Part shown: positions 35,766-45,120 of the stretch, piece after piece | Position numbering within the stretch: position 1 is the first letter of the stretch | How the letters are laid out: every line of letters begins with the position of its first letter | Source of the DNA: Bacteroides sp. | GTDB taxonomy: Bacteria; Bacteroidota; Bacteroidia; Bacteroidales; Muribaculaceae | Direction: 5' to 3' | Assembly: GCA_014802335.1 (NCBI GenBank) | Contig: JAAVCL010000027.1 | Span: 62,001 to 126,000 of the forward strand | Length of the DNA: 64,000 bases | The notes under the pieces: model-generated | The model's database searches: none | What the model was told of the DNA's origin: nothing | The model's input: the letters and a program-made list of their open reading frames with translations, nothing else | Made by a program: the position numbers and the translations under genes

Positions 35766-37214
35766 ATGAACATAATTGAATTTAAAAATATTCAGGCTTT
35801 GCGCGAAGAAATTTTCAGAGCGCCCCTCGAACAGTTTGTTCTAATAAAAATCGGTCCGCGCAATGTCGAGCTTGATCCGCACTGTGTTCAGCGACTCACT
35901 GAAATGGCATCGGATGTTGATTCAACATTGACTTATTGTTACTTCCGCGACCGACTTCCCGATGGAACTGTTGTTGATCATCCCGTGAACGATTATCAAC
36001 CAGGTTCGGTGCGTGATGATTTTGATTTCGGTCCGCTCGTTCTTCTCAATGCGGCCGATGTGCTGGCTGCCTCCGAAGATCTTACTGATGAATCTGATTT
36101 ACTCGACGGTGGTTGGTATGCCTTAAGATTACGTGTCACGATGGGTAAAATGATTGCCATGGTTCCGGAATACCTTTACACTGCCGATAAACTTGATCTT
36201 CGAGCCAGTGGCAAACAACAGCATGATTATGTTGACCCGCGGAATAAGGTGTATCAGAAACAAATGGAACAGGTGCTTACTGATCACCTTCGCGAAATAG
36301 ATGCCATCGTAAATACTGCCGAGCGTGAAAAGGTGGATTATGATTCCCACGATTTCGATGTGGAAGCTTCGGTTATAATCCCGGTGAAAAACCGGGCAAA
36401 TACGATTCTTGATGCAGTGAATTCCGCTTTGTCGCAAGTCACTGCTTTCCCCATGAATGTAATTGTTGTGGATAACGACTCAACCGATGGCACACGCGAG
36501 CTTCTTGAAGCTGTGCAGGATTCCCGGCTTGTGCTTATAAAAGCATCCGAAAACGAGAGACTCGGCATTGGTGGTTGCTGGAATAAGGCCATTCTCGACC
36601 CCAGATGCGGCCGATTTGCAATCCAGCTTGATTCCGATGACTTATATAACTCTCCCGATACCGTATCAACAATTGTTGCCAAGTTCCGTGAAGGTAACTT
36701 TGCAATGGTCATCGGCTCTTATACTTTAGTCAATTTCAATGGAGAAACCATACCTCCGGGTCTGATTAATCATGACGAGTGGACAGATGAAAATGGCCCG
36801 AATAACGCTTTGCGCATAAATGGTCTGGGTGCTCCGCGAGCTTTCTTTACTCCGATTGCCCGACGTTTCTTATTCCCGAATGTGAGTTACGGGGAAGATT
36901 ATGCCATGGCTCTTCGCATTTCGCGCGATTACTCGATAGGCCGCATTTTCCATTCTTTATATCTGTGTCGGCGTTGGGAGGGAAATTCAGATGCGGCTCT
37001 CTCTATTGAGAAAGTCAACACAAATAATTCTTACAAGGATTGCGTGCGCTCTTTCGAGTTAATGGCGAGAGTCAAACAGAACTATGACAATGCCCGGGGG
37101 ACACGGCCTTTATTCCCGTTTGGAGGTGTGCCCGGATTATGGAATCCTTTTGCCAATACTGAAGACGACGATTTTGATAGCGATGATGAATATGATGAAG
37201 AACTTGACGACTGA
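35766..37214 (+). CDS. Family 2 glycosyltransferase
   Basis: Probable cytoplasmic sugar transferase. The 482-residue protein has an N-terminal extension of about 195 residues of unknown function. A GT-A domain follows ('[23 protein letters not shown]', '[17 protein letters not shown]') with the metal-binding LDSDD motif and '[19 protein letters not shown]'. No membrane segment is apparent. The tail is very acidic (Asp/Glu/Tyr). An in-frame ATG at 35634 would add 44 poorly structured residues. The ATG at 35766 starts at '[15 protein letters not shown]' and is preferred. It overlaps the DUF4922 gene, so the two are translationally coupled. The acceptor is unknown. Confidence 0.85.
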   Translation: MNIIEFKNIQALREEIFRAPLEQFVLIKIGPRNVELDPHCVQRLTEMASDVDSTLTYCYFRDRLPDGTVVDHPVNDYQPGSVRDDFDFGPLVLLNAADVLAASEDLTDESDLLDGGWYALRLRVTMGKMIAMVPEYLYTADKLDLRASGKQQHDYVDPRNKVYQKQMEQVLTDHLREIDAIVNTAEREKVDYDSHDFDVEASVIIPVKNRANTILDAVNSALSQVTAFPMNVIVVDNDSTDGTRELLEAVQDSRLVLIKASENERLGIGGCWNKAILDPRCGRFAIQLDSDDLYNSPDTVSTIVAKFREGNFAMVIGSYTLVNFNGETIPPGLINHDEWTDENGPNNALRINGLGAPRAFFTPIARRFLFPNVSYGEDYAMALRISRDYSIGRIFHSLYLCRRWEGNSDAALSIEKVNTNNSYKDCVRSFELMARVKQNYDNARGTRPLFPFGGVPGLWNPFANTEDDDFDSDDEYDEELDD

Positions 37215-38136
37215 GGATATTAATACCTTCGTCGAGACCCAATTGGCACATTGGGAACTTGCGGCCGTGAATTTCTATAATTTGCGCAACGCCTATCGTA
37301 AAAATATGAATTTTTGCGGCCTGCGGGGGGCTGTTCAACTTAATCCGGCGCGAATCATCTCGTCAGCGGCTAATACGTCTGCAAAAGCAATCGAAGAACG
37401 CCCATGCTTCCTTTGTGAGGCTAACCGACCCGCACAACAGATCACAAATCAGTGGGTTTCGGGATGGCATCTGTTATTGAATCCATATCCCATTCTTCCT
37501 ATCCATTTCACAATAGTTAATTCTATTCACACTCCTCAGGCTGAGATTCCTCTTGAAATGGCAGCCATGGCCGAAGCTGCGCCCGACCTCGTATTCTTCT
37601 ATAATGGTGCTCGCGCCGGTGCCTCGGCTCCCGATCATCAGCATGTTCAGGCTGTCTTGAAATCAGAACTCCCTCTTGTCAGACTTGTTGAGGAAAATCA
37701 CCTGATTTCAAAATCAGGCTGGATGTTGTCGGAAGAGTATGATATTGAGCTTCCTTTCCACTTCGTAAGTGCTGTGGTCGAACCTGATAGCCGGGGGATG
37801 AAAACATTGGCTTTATGTCTCAAGGCATTCGGGATAGATTCTGAAACCGATGTGAAAGACAATGGACTTTTAAACGCATTTATGTGGATTGGAAATGAAG
37901 GTCTGCTCAGAATTGTCATAATCCCCAGAAGGAAACATAGACCTGAATGTTATTTCAAGGAAGGTGAAGATAGAATTATTATAAGCCCCGGTGCTATTGA
38001 CATGGCCGGACTCATAATTATTCCTCGTCCGTCTGATTTTGAAAAGATAACCCCTGAAATTATTAATGATATTTATTCACAAGTTGCTTTCTCTGAAAAG
38101 CTGCCGCAGGAAATAAAAGATTACTTTCTGTCTTAA
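37183..38136 (+). CDS. DUF4922 protein, HIT-like nucleotidyltransferase/phosphorylase candidate
   Basis: The 317-residue soluble protein (numbered from 37183; ATGs at 37186, 37192 and 37195 are equally possible) overlaps the glycosyltransferase gene. It has a CxxC pair (C75, C78 in [11 protein letters not shown]) and a HIT-superfamily triad H152-Q-H154-V-Q156 in '[11 protein letters not shown]'. That resembles the HxHxQ of galactose-1-phosphate uridylyltransferase, Ap4A phosphorylase and GDP-L-galactose phosphorylase. It may therefore move a nucleotide onto or off a sugar phosphate; the substrate is unknown. Neighbours (glycosyltransferase, SpoIID, AmpG-like) point to wall or glycan metabolism. 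Confidence 0.78.
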   Translation: MMNMMKNLTTEDINTFVETQLAHWELAAVNFYNLRNAYRKNMNFCGLRGAVQLNPARIISSAANTSAKAIEERPCFLCEANRPAQQITNQWVSGWHLLLNPYPILPIHFTIVNSIHTPQAEIPLEMAAMAEAAPDLVFFYNGARAGASAPDHQHVQAVLKSELPLVRLVEENHLISKSGWMLSEEYDIELPFHFVSAVVEPDSRGMKTLALCLKAFGIDSETDVKDNGLLNAFMWIGNEGLLRIVIIPRRKHRPECYFKEGEDRIIISPGAIDMAGLIIIPRPSDFEKITPEIINDIYSQVAFSEKLPQEIKDYFLS

Positions 38137-38160
38137 GTATCATCTACTATTACGGTCGCA

Positions 38161-39288
38161 ATGGATGAAAATATCAGAATAGGAATAATAACCCGCGGAG
38201 AACCGGAATTTGTTGCGGGGAGCCTGAATGGAGATAAAGGATTCTATTTAAAAAATCTTCTTATCGGGAAGGGTTTTCATTGGCAGCGGGTGTGTAAAGT
38301 TTTCCTTCCCGGCGAAATTGAGTATTTGGATGAGCCTCAGGGAGATATTCGGATTGTAAACTCCGTTCCTATTGAAAAATATATTGAATCGGTGATTTCA
38401 AGCGAAATGAATCGCAATTCACCCGTTGAGTTTCTGAAGGCTCATGCCGTGATTTCGAGAAGTTGGGCTTTGAAGAAAATTGCAGAGGCCGATTCTTGTT
38501 GCGGAGGTTCTACAACACACCAATCAAACACAATATTGGCATGGGAAGAATCAGATTCCCACCATGGGTTTGATGTATGCAGTGATGACCACTGCCAACG
38601 TTATCAAGGAATGTCTCTTGATATAAGTCGGAATGTGCGCGATGCAGTTGAACTGACACGAGGGGAAGTACTTGTGGCCGCCGATGGGAAAATAGCAGAT
38701 GCCCGTTTTTCCAAATGTTGTGGAGGGAAAACAGAGTTGTTTTCCTCCTGTTGGGATGATAGGGATTATGACTATTTACCGTCAAAAGACGACCCCGGGT
38801 GTGATTTATCCACAATGAAACCGGATGAGCGAAATTCTTTTCTTTCCGCTGTGCTTAAAGATTACGACCGGAACACACATAACTTTTACAGGTGGACCTA
38901 TGATGTAGACAAGGAAAAACTGCGCGTGGATATTCAGAAAAAGTATGGAATAGACTTGGGAAGAATTAAGAATATTGAGGTTACAAAACGTGGCCCGTCG
39001 AATCGAGCGATAATTATTCGTATAATCGGTGCCGACAAGGAATTGTCTGTTGGTAAAGAATTGGCTATTCGACGACTGTTGGCCGAGAATTGTCTTTACA
39101 GTTCGATGTTTCAAGTTGAGGACTGCGGCCATTATTTCAGACTTCACGGAGGCGGCTGGGGGCATGGTGTGGGACTCTGTCAGATCGGAGCCGCACGCAT
39201 GGCTTTCGAGGGGATGGATTATCGTTCTATTCTTGATTTCTATTACCCGGGTGCCAAAGTGGTTAAAATTGAATCGTTAAGTATCTGA
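38161..39288 (+). CDS. SpoIID/LytB-domain protein
   Basis: The 375-residue protein belongs to the SpoIID family, whose sporulation member is a lytic transglycosylase on denuded glycan strands. Visible motifs are 'PIEKYIESVISSEMNRNSPVEFLKAHAVISRSWAL' in pieces (catalytic-type Glu in 'SSEM', about residue 81), 'GGKTELFSSCWDD' and the C-terminal 'GWGHGVGLCQIGA'. No signal peptide is seen at the chosen ATG, which is unusual for a wall enzyme, so either it acts in the cytoplasm on imported fragments or export uses another route. It lies 24 bases after DUF4922 and 29 before the AmpG-like gene. Confidence 0.88.
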   Translation: MDENIRIGIITRGEPEFVAGSLNGDKGFYLKNLLIGKGFHWQRVCKVFLPGEIEYLDEPQGDIRIVNSVPIEKYIESVISSEMNRNSPVEFLKAHAVISRSWALKKIAEADSCCGGSTTHQSNTILAWEESDSHHGFDVCSDDHCQRYQGMSLDISRNVRDAVELTRGEVLVAADGKIADARFSKCCGGKTELFSSCWDDRDYDYLPSKDDPGCDLSTMKPDERNSFLSAVLKDYDRNTHNFYRWTYDVDKEKLRVDIQKKYGIDLGRIKNIEVTKRGPSNRAIIIRIIGADKELSVGKELAIRRLLAENCLYSSMFQVEDCGHYFRLHGGGWGHGVGLCQIGAARMAFEGMDYRSILDFYYPGAKVVKIESLSI

Positions 39289-39317
39289 CCGCCGCTTAAC
39301 CCCTAAAGATTAGTTAA

Positions 39318-40661
39318 ATGCGAAGATTAAATATCAAAAATTATTCCGGTTCCTTGCGTAATAGTCGTCCCTGGGCCTGGATACCGACTCTTTACATTGC
39401 TGAAGGACTTCCATATTTTGCGGTGAATGTCCTCACCGTGCTAATGTACACTAATTTAGGTATAGGGGTTAAGGAAATGGCATTTTATACCGGTTGGTTA
39501 TACTTGCCGTGGGTAATAAAACCATTTTGGAGTCCGTTTGTCGACTTATTCAAGACAAAACGTTGGTGGACGATCACAATGGAATTATTAATGGCGATTG
39601 CGTTGGCATGTATCGGATTCATCTTACCTGCATCCTGGTTCTTTTCATGGACCATTGTTTGTTTTTGGATCACGGCCTTTCTTTCGGCTACTCATGATAT
39701 TGCCGCTGATGGATATTATATGTTGGCATTGAGCAGTCATGATCAGGCCGCATTTGTAGGAGTAAGGTCAACATTCTATCGGGTGGCAAGTGTAATCGGT
39801 CAGGGGGGACTCGTTATCCTTGCTGGTTACCTTGAAAAAAGTTGTGAATCTGTGTCGCGTGCCTGGTCTGTCGTTTTCCTGATACTTTCGGCCTTCTTCC
39901 TGCTTGTAAGTATATGGCATGCTTTTTCCATGCCGCGTCCGGCTTCTGATCATCCTGTGGCCGGTGTGACAGCCCGAAATATTATTCACGATTTTTGTAT
40001 GACCTTCGTCACATTCTTTCGTAAGCCTCATGTACTGACAGCTATTCTATTTATGCTGTTTTATCGTCTTCCCGAAGCAATGTGCATCAAGCTTGTGCAA
40101 CCTTTTCTGAAAGCACCTTTAGACCAAGGCGGTTTGGCCATGTCTACAGAGGGAATTGGCTTTGTAAACGGTACTCTCGGTGTCATCGCATTGCTGGCCG
40201 GGGGGATTCTGGGAGGTTTGGTCATTTCCCGGGGAGGATTGAAAAAATGGTTATGGCCTATGGCTTTGAGCTTGACACTGCCGTGTGTGGTCTACTGTTT
40301 TCTGGCAATGTGGCAGCCTCAGAATTTTATTGTAATATGTTCGGCCATCGCGGTTGAACAATTCGGATATGGGTTTGGATTTACGGCATTTATGCTATAC
40401 TTGATTTACTTCAGTCAGGGGCCCAGTCAAACGTCACATTATGCATTTTGCACGGCCTTCATGGCGCTGGGGATGATGTTGCCCGGCATGGCCGCCGGGT
40501 GGATTCACGAAACGTTGAGCAGATTGGATTTGTGGAACACAGGTGGCCCGACAGGGTATGTTAATTTCTTTTGGTGGGTGATGTTATGTTGCATAGTTAC
40601 GTTTGCAGTGTGTGTGCCACTTAAAATAAATGCGGATTTCGGCAAAAAGAAAAATGAATAA
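39318..40661 (+). CDS. AmpG-type MFS permease (putative muropeptide transporter)
   Basis: The 447-residue inner-membrane protein has about 12 helices and sequence typical of the AmpG/PAT branch of the major facilitator superfamily: 'PTLYIAEGLPYF', 'LPWVIKPFWSPFVDLF' and 'FLSATHDIAADGYYM'. AmpG imports anhydromuropeptides from the periplasm for recycling. The same substrate class is plausible here because the gene sits between a SpoIID-family protein and an outer-membrane barrel, downstream of a wall amidase. Its last 8 bases overlap the next gene. Confidence 0.88.
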   Translation: MRRLNIKNYSGSLRNSRPWAWIPTLYIAEGLPYFAVNVLTVLMYTNLGIGVKEMAFYTGWLYLPWVIKPFWSPFVDLFKTKRWWTITMELLMAIALACIGFILPASWFFSWTIVCFWITAFLSATHDIAADGYYMLALSSHDQAAFVGVRSTFYRVASVIGQGGLVILAGYLEKSCESVSRAWSVVFLILSAFFLLVSIWHAFSMPRPASDHPVAGVTARNIIHDFCMTFVTFFRKPHVLTAILFMLFYRLPEAMCIKLVQPFLKAPLDQGGLAMSTEGIGFVNGTLGVIALLAGGILGGLVISRGGLKKWLWPMALSLTLPCVVYCFLAMWQPQNFIVICSAIAVEQFGYGFGFTAFMLYLIYFSQGPSQTSHYAFCTAFMALGMMLPGMAAGWIHETLSRLDLWNTGGPTGYVNFFWWVMLCCIVTFAVCVPLKINADFGKKKNE

Positions 40662-43002
40662 AAACTGCGTGACGACATACGTGACATGGGCTTGCTGCAT
40701 GTTGCTCGTTTTAGTTGGAGGATGTTCTCCCTCAAGGCATGTGCCACAGGGAAAATATCTTCTCGACAATGTGTCAATTCACGTTAACGACACTACCGGA
40801 ACACTTTCTTCATCTGCCATGATGAATTACGTTCGCCAACGGCCTAACAACCGATTCCTGCACATATCCCGGCTTCGACTGGGTGTATATAACATGAGTG
40901 GTGAGGACTCCACGAAATGGTGGAACAAGTGGGTCCGCAGGCTTGGGGAGGCTCCTGTAATCTATGATAACATTGCCACAGATGCTGATTCCACCCAACT
41001 TCTGCGTGCCATGAACAATGCCGGTTATCTTCATTCAAAGGTAAACGTTGTGCGTGTTCCCGATTCTTTGCATCGTAAAATAAAGTTGGATTATCAACTC
41101 ACTCCCGGTGAGCCCCACATAATCCGGAACATCGATTATCAGTTCCCTAACGATACTATCCGGGAGATTATAATGAGAGATTCATCTCGTTTCATTGTTA
41201 ATCCGGGAACTCTTCTTGACCGGAATGAATTGGAAACTCAACGGGAATGGATTTCTTCGCGCCTTCGCAACAAAGGTTATTGGGCGTTCTCGAAAGAGTT
41301 TATCACATTCAATGCCGATACGACTGCAGGGTCGCGCGATGTGAATCTCACAATGATTGTGCATCCTCCCTATCCCCAAGATAAGAGAAATGTTAATATA
41401 GATACTCATAATTCTTATCTGATAAGAGACATATATGTTGTGCCCGATTTTAAGGGAACTTCCGATTTTAATCCGTCAGATCTGAACGTAAACGATACGA
41501 TTCAATACAAGGACATTACAATCCTTTCGGGTCCTAAATCCATTCTTCGGCCTTCGGTGATATATGACAATATCTTTCTGCATAAAGGACAAATTTACCG
41601 CCAACGTGATGTGGACAATACATATTCGGCCTTTTCACGTCTTGAAATATTGAAATTCATTCAGATTCGAATGATTCCTGCCGGAAAATTAGGGAATTTC
41701 GGACTTGTGGATGCCTATATACTCCTCACTCCCGGACGGTCTCAAAATATAACCCTCGAACTTGAAGGCACCAATTCTGAAGGTGATCTCGGGGTGGCAG
41801 CCGGTATAAATTATTCTCATCGCAACGCCGGGCATGGTGGCGAAGTTTTATCTTTCAAAGTGCGGGGAAGCTATCAGGCCATCAACGGGCATCTGGAAGG
41901 ATTTGTACACAACAGATTTATGGAATATGGTGTTGAGGGAGCTTTGACATTTCCAAAGTTCAAGGCGCCATTCATTAATGATTCATTTAAAAGAAAAATA
42001 AGGGCATCCACAGAACTGCATCTTTCGCTTAACTATCAGGAAAGGCCTGAATTTACCCGTATAATTTCTACTGCCGGCTGGAGATATATCTGGAGCGAAC
42101 ATGCCTCACGCTTCCGTTATATTTTCACTCCGATCGATATTAATTATGTCTTTTTGCCTAAAAGCACAAAAGACTTTGTCGACCAGATTGCACCCGACAA
42201 TCCGCTGTTGCGCTACAGCTACGAAGATCATTTCATTATGAGGACCGGGTTCAATTTCTATTATACCAATAAAAGGCGCCCCTCTCCATTCAGTATTCAT
42301 TCGCGAAATGACATAATCACGGTCCGTACTCAGGCTGAAGTGGCCGGAAACCTTCTGTTTGCAATTTGCAGGGCCGCTTATCCTCATCGTGATTTCCACG
42401 AAAACCCATATAAGGTTTTTGGAATTCGTTTTGCACAGTACGTCCGATTAGATAGTGATTTCAGCTATCTGCACACTTTCGATCATCGCAATGCTCTGGC
42501 CTGTTATGCCGGATTCGGAATCGGGGTGCCTTATGGGAACAGTTATGTGCTGCCATTTGAGAAACGTTTTTATGGAGGCGGTGCCAATGGAGTGCGGGGT
42601 TGGGATGTCCGCACTCTCGGTCCCGGAAGATATCCCGGATCGAACTCGGTAAACGATTTCATGTATCAGTGTGGAGATATCAGGCTTAATCTCAGTGCTG
42701 AATATCGCCTTAAATTATTTTGGGTAATTGAAAGTGGACTTTTTATTGATATGGGTAATATCTGGACTATCCGTAACTATGCAACCCAGCCATACGGAAA
42801 GTTCAATTTTAATTCCTTCTATAAGGAATTGGCAGCTGCCTACGGTGTGGGAATTCGCCTTGACTTCAATTATTTTCTTGTAAGGTTAGACCTTGGAATG
42901 AAAGCACACAATCCGGCGATAAACCAAGAACCATGGCCTCTGATTCATCCTCGCTGGGGAAGGGATCACTCTTTCCATTTCTCAATTGGCTATCCATTTT
43001 GA
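40654..43002 (+). CDS. BamA/TamA-like outer-membrane protein with lipoprotein signal
   Basis: The 782-residue protein has a lipobox (LVGGC, Cys24), POTRA-like repeats (about 30-390, 'HPPYPQDKRNVNID', 'LHKGQIYRQRDVDNTYSAFSRL') and a C-terminal Omp85 barrel. The barrel carries the loop-6 type motif 'GGANGVRGWDVRTLGPG', 'MNLSAEYR'-like strands and a final aromatic 'HFSIGYPF'. A lipid anchor before POTRA domains is unusual for classical BamA but common in this Bacteroidota subgroup. It could insert or export a specific outer-membrane component. The start at 40654 is chosen so that the signal is intact; ATG 40630 adds eight basic residues. It overlaps the AmpG-like gene. Confidence 0.87.
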   Translation: MNKNCVTTYVTWACCMLLVLVGGCSPSRHVPQGKYLLDNVSIHVNDTTGTLSSSAMMNYVRQRPNNRFLHISRLRLGVYNMSGEDSTKWWNKWVRRLGEAPVIYDNIATDADSTQLLRAMNNAGYLHSKVNVVRVPDSLHRKIKLDYQLTPGEPHIIRNIDYQFPNDTIREIIMRDSSRFIVNPGTLLDRNELETQREWISSRLRNKGYWAFSKEFITFNADTTAGSRDVNLTMIVHPPYPQDKRNVNIDTHNSYLIRDIYVVPDFKGTSDFNPSDLNVNDTIQYKDITILSGPKSILRPSVIYDNIFLHKGQIYRQRDVDNTYSAFSRLEILKFIQIRMIPAGKLGNFGLVDAYILLTPGRSQNITLELEGTNSEGDLGVAAGINYSHRNAGHGGEVLSFKVRGSYQAINGHLEGFVHNRFMEYGVEGALTFPKFKAPFINDSFKRKIRASTELHLSLNYQERPEFTRIISTAGWRYIWSEHASRFRYIFTPIDINYVFLPKSTKDFVDQIAPDNPLLRYSYEDHFIMRTGFNFYYTNKRRPSPFSIHSRNDIITVRTQAEVAGNLLFAICRAAYPHRDFHENPYKVFGIRFAQYVRLDSDFSYLHTFDHRNALACYAGFGIGVPYGNSYVLPFEKRFYGGGANGVRGWDVRTLGPGRYPGSNSVNDFMYQCGDIRLNLSAEYRLKLFWVIESGLFIDMGNIWTIRNYATQPYGKFNFNSFYKELAAAYGVGIRLDFNYFLVRLDLGMKAHNPAINQEPWPLIHPRWGRDHSFHFSIGYPF

Positions 43003-43082
43003 TTGGCTGTCGCAAAACAATTTTATCGTTTGAATCCTTATATAATAAGAAAATTGAATATTCTTATAAAAATTTTTAAGAA

Positions 43083-43166
43083 TGAAGTCGTTTAATTTTT
43101 TTCAAGTCTAAGATTTATTAAGATTTTGAGCGAATTTTGATTGCGTAAAAATTTTAAACGACTTCA
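43083..43166. repeat. Leader inverted repeat, copy B (84 bp)
   Basis: Arms TGAAGTCGTTTA (43083-43094) and TAAACGACTTCA (43155-43166) are perfect 12-bp complements around a 60-base AT-rich centre. The centre contains CTAAGATTTATTAA (43108-43121), shared at 13 of 14 bases with copy C. It ends 40 bases before the HAD phosphatase ATG. Confidence 0.85.
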
Positions 43167-43206
43167 ATAGCTTATAATAGGTAAGTGATACAGAAAGTGA
43201 TGAATT

Positions 43207-43857
43207 ATGAAAAAACTTGTGATATTCGACCTTGACGGAACTCTTCTCAATACAATTGCCGATCTCGGCACTGCCACCAATTATGCCTTGAAAAAGGGAG
43301 GATATATCGAACATCCTCTATCTTCTTACAATTATATGGTGGGAAACGGTGTCCGTAGTCTGATGGAGAAAGCCGCTCCCGATGCTTCGCCTGAACAGCT
43401 TGATCAGTTACTGAAAGATTTTAAAGAATATTACGATAATCATTGCACAGACCACACCGTGCCTTATCCCGGTATTCACGACCTGTTAAAGACGCTGATG
43501 GCTCACGATGTTAAAATTGCTGTCGCCTCCAATAAATATCAGACTGCTGTCGATAAGATTGTAAAGCACTATTTTAGTGATATAGAATTTGCTGCCGTCC
43601 ATGGTGAGCGTCCTGATGTCCCCAAAAAACCGGATCCCTCAATAATTTTCAGTGTCCTTAGTGAGTGTCCCACACCAAAAGCTGAAACAATGATGGTTGG
43701 TGATTCTGCTGTCGATATGGAAACGGCGCGCAGAGCATGTATTGATTCTGTCGGTGTGACCTGGGGATTCCGACCCGTGTCGGAATTGCGCTCGGCTTTT
43801 GCTGATAATATTGCATCAGAAACGGGTGAGATTCTGAGCCTTGCACTCGCCGAATAA
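43207..43857 (+). CDS. HAD-family hydrolase, phosphoglycolate phosphatase-like
   Basis: The 216-residue cytoplasmic phosphatase has the catalytic motif DLDGTLLNT (Asp8 nucleophile, Asp10 acid), an alpha-helical cap, motif II 'VASNK', Lys in 'PKKPDPSI' and motif IV 'VGDSAVDMETARRA'. This is subfamily IA and most like Gph, which removes phosphate from 2-phosphoglycolate. A sugar-phosphate phosphatase acting with the upstream operon is possible but not shown. Copy B of the leader repeat directly precedes it. Confidence 0.88.
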   Translation: MKKLVIFDLDGTLLNTIADLGTATNYALKKGGYIEHPLSSYNYMVGNGVRSLMEKAAPDASPEQLDQLLKDFKEYYDNHCTDHTVPYPGIHDLLKTLMAHDVKIAVASNKYQTAVDKIVKHYFSDIEFAAVHGERPDVPKKPDPSIIFSVLSECPTPKAETMMVGDSAVDMETARRACIDSVGVTWGFRPVSELRSAFADNIASETGEILSLALAE

Positions 43858-43941
43858 GTCTGAAAATTTTCAAACTTCAATCTCGCTTCTCAATATAAAA
43901 CTCCTGATATAAATGTAACTCCTGATAAAAAGGTTGCATAT

Positions 43942-45036
43942 TTAATAAAGATATTCATATTCGGAAGCAATTTTTTTCCACGCATACTCAGCACGTGCGT
44001 TATCGGTTGCCGCATGGCCATCAAGGCCTTCGGAGATAATAAGTTTACGTAGACTTTCGGAATCGTTGAAGTAATATGCATTTCCGTGGGTCGTTTCCCG
44101 GTTATATATTACATCGAAAGCCAGAATCGGCATGTTAAAGAACATCGCTTCCACAAGCGATGGATTTGTACCTCCCGATCGATGACCATGCACATATCTG
44201 CGTGCGTTATTCCTGAGCGTGTACAAAACGTCAGGATCATAAATGGCGCGCAGCAGGTGGATATTCTTTTTATGCTTGTATTTCTCGTAAAGATTTCTTG
44301 AATAATCGCTATGATTCCAATTGCCGACAAATACCAATTGCGTTTCTGTTGATGAATATGCCTCCAGTGTGATGTGGCAGTTATTTTCAGGCTCTATGCG
44401 ACAGATGCTCAGATCATATTCCTGTCGTTTAATTGAGTAATAATCAAGCATGGCCTGTTGGCGTTGTTCATTAATGGGTCGAAGTGAATGATCTCCTCCG
44501 TAGGCAATCAGATGCGCGTCGCGTCCATAGTGTTCCTTTACATAATCCTGAATTCCCTTGTTGTCCGAGATAATTGCATCAGCCCAACGAATACAGCATC
44601 CTAACGAGAATTTTAAAAAGCGTTTGGCTGCCGGCTTCCATTTGTCGCGCAAATGTTCGAGTCCATCAATGTTTACAATAGTTTTGGCTTTAGATAGCAT
44701 TTTGAAAACCGGAAGAAAGATACAGCCGGAAACCCCGAGAATCAATATGGCATCATAGCCTCGTATGGCCTTGATCATAGATAGAATGTCGTAGGGCACA
44801 CTCATCACTCCGTGGGCTCTGAGTGAAATATATTTCAGTTTGCAGCCCTTGTAGCTGCTAAGTTCGCTATGGCCTGAGATGGTGTCCATATCGGGCCGGC
44901 TGCAAAATACGGTATATTCCACCCCCGGTCGGCGGTGAGTGATGATATTATCCACAAGAGTTTCAAATCCACCATATTGCGGAGGAACCCCCTGCGACCC
45001 AATTATAGCGACTCTTTTTGGATTCTCAATAGTCAT
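43942..45036 (-). CDS. Glycosyltransferase with DUF1972 domain (rhamnosyltransferase-like)
   Basis: The 364-residue GT-B enzyme begins with 'RVAIIGSQGVPPQYGGFETLVDNI', the signature of DUF1972 glycosyltransferases such as the pneumococcal Cps2T beta-1,4-rhamnosyltransferase. The C-terminal nucleotide-sugar domain includes 'HGHRSGGTNPSLVEAMFFNMPILAFDV', with the conserved Glu. With rfbA and rfbC in the same block, transfer of rhamnose to a lipid-linked repeat unit is a reasonable inference. It is the last gene of the minus-strand polysaccharide cluster. Confidence 0.88.
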   Translation of the reverse strand: MTIENPKRVAIIGSQGVPPQYGGFETLVDNIITHRRPGVEYTVFCSRPDMDTISGHSELSSYKGCKLKYISLRAHGVMSVPYDILSMIKAIRGYDAILILGVSGCIFLPVFKMLSKAKTIVNIDGLEHLRDKWKPAAKRFLKFSLGCCIRWADAIISDNKGIQDYVKEHYGRDAHLIAYGGDHSLRPINEQRQQAMLDYYSIKRQEYDLSICRIEPENNCHITLEAYSSTETQLVFVGNWNHSDYSRNLYEKYKHKKNIHLLRAIYDPDVLYTLRNNARRYVHGHRSGGTNPSLVEAMFFNMPILAFDVIYNRETTHGNAYYFNDSESLRKLIISEGLDGHAATDNARAEYAWKKIASEYEYLY

Positions 45037-45120
45037 ATCGTCTAATTTTGAACACTTACTTGTTGCCCGGACTTTTTGCTTATGAAAAATGCTATGATGA
45101 ATTATTCAGTTTGAATATTT

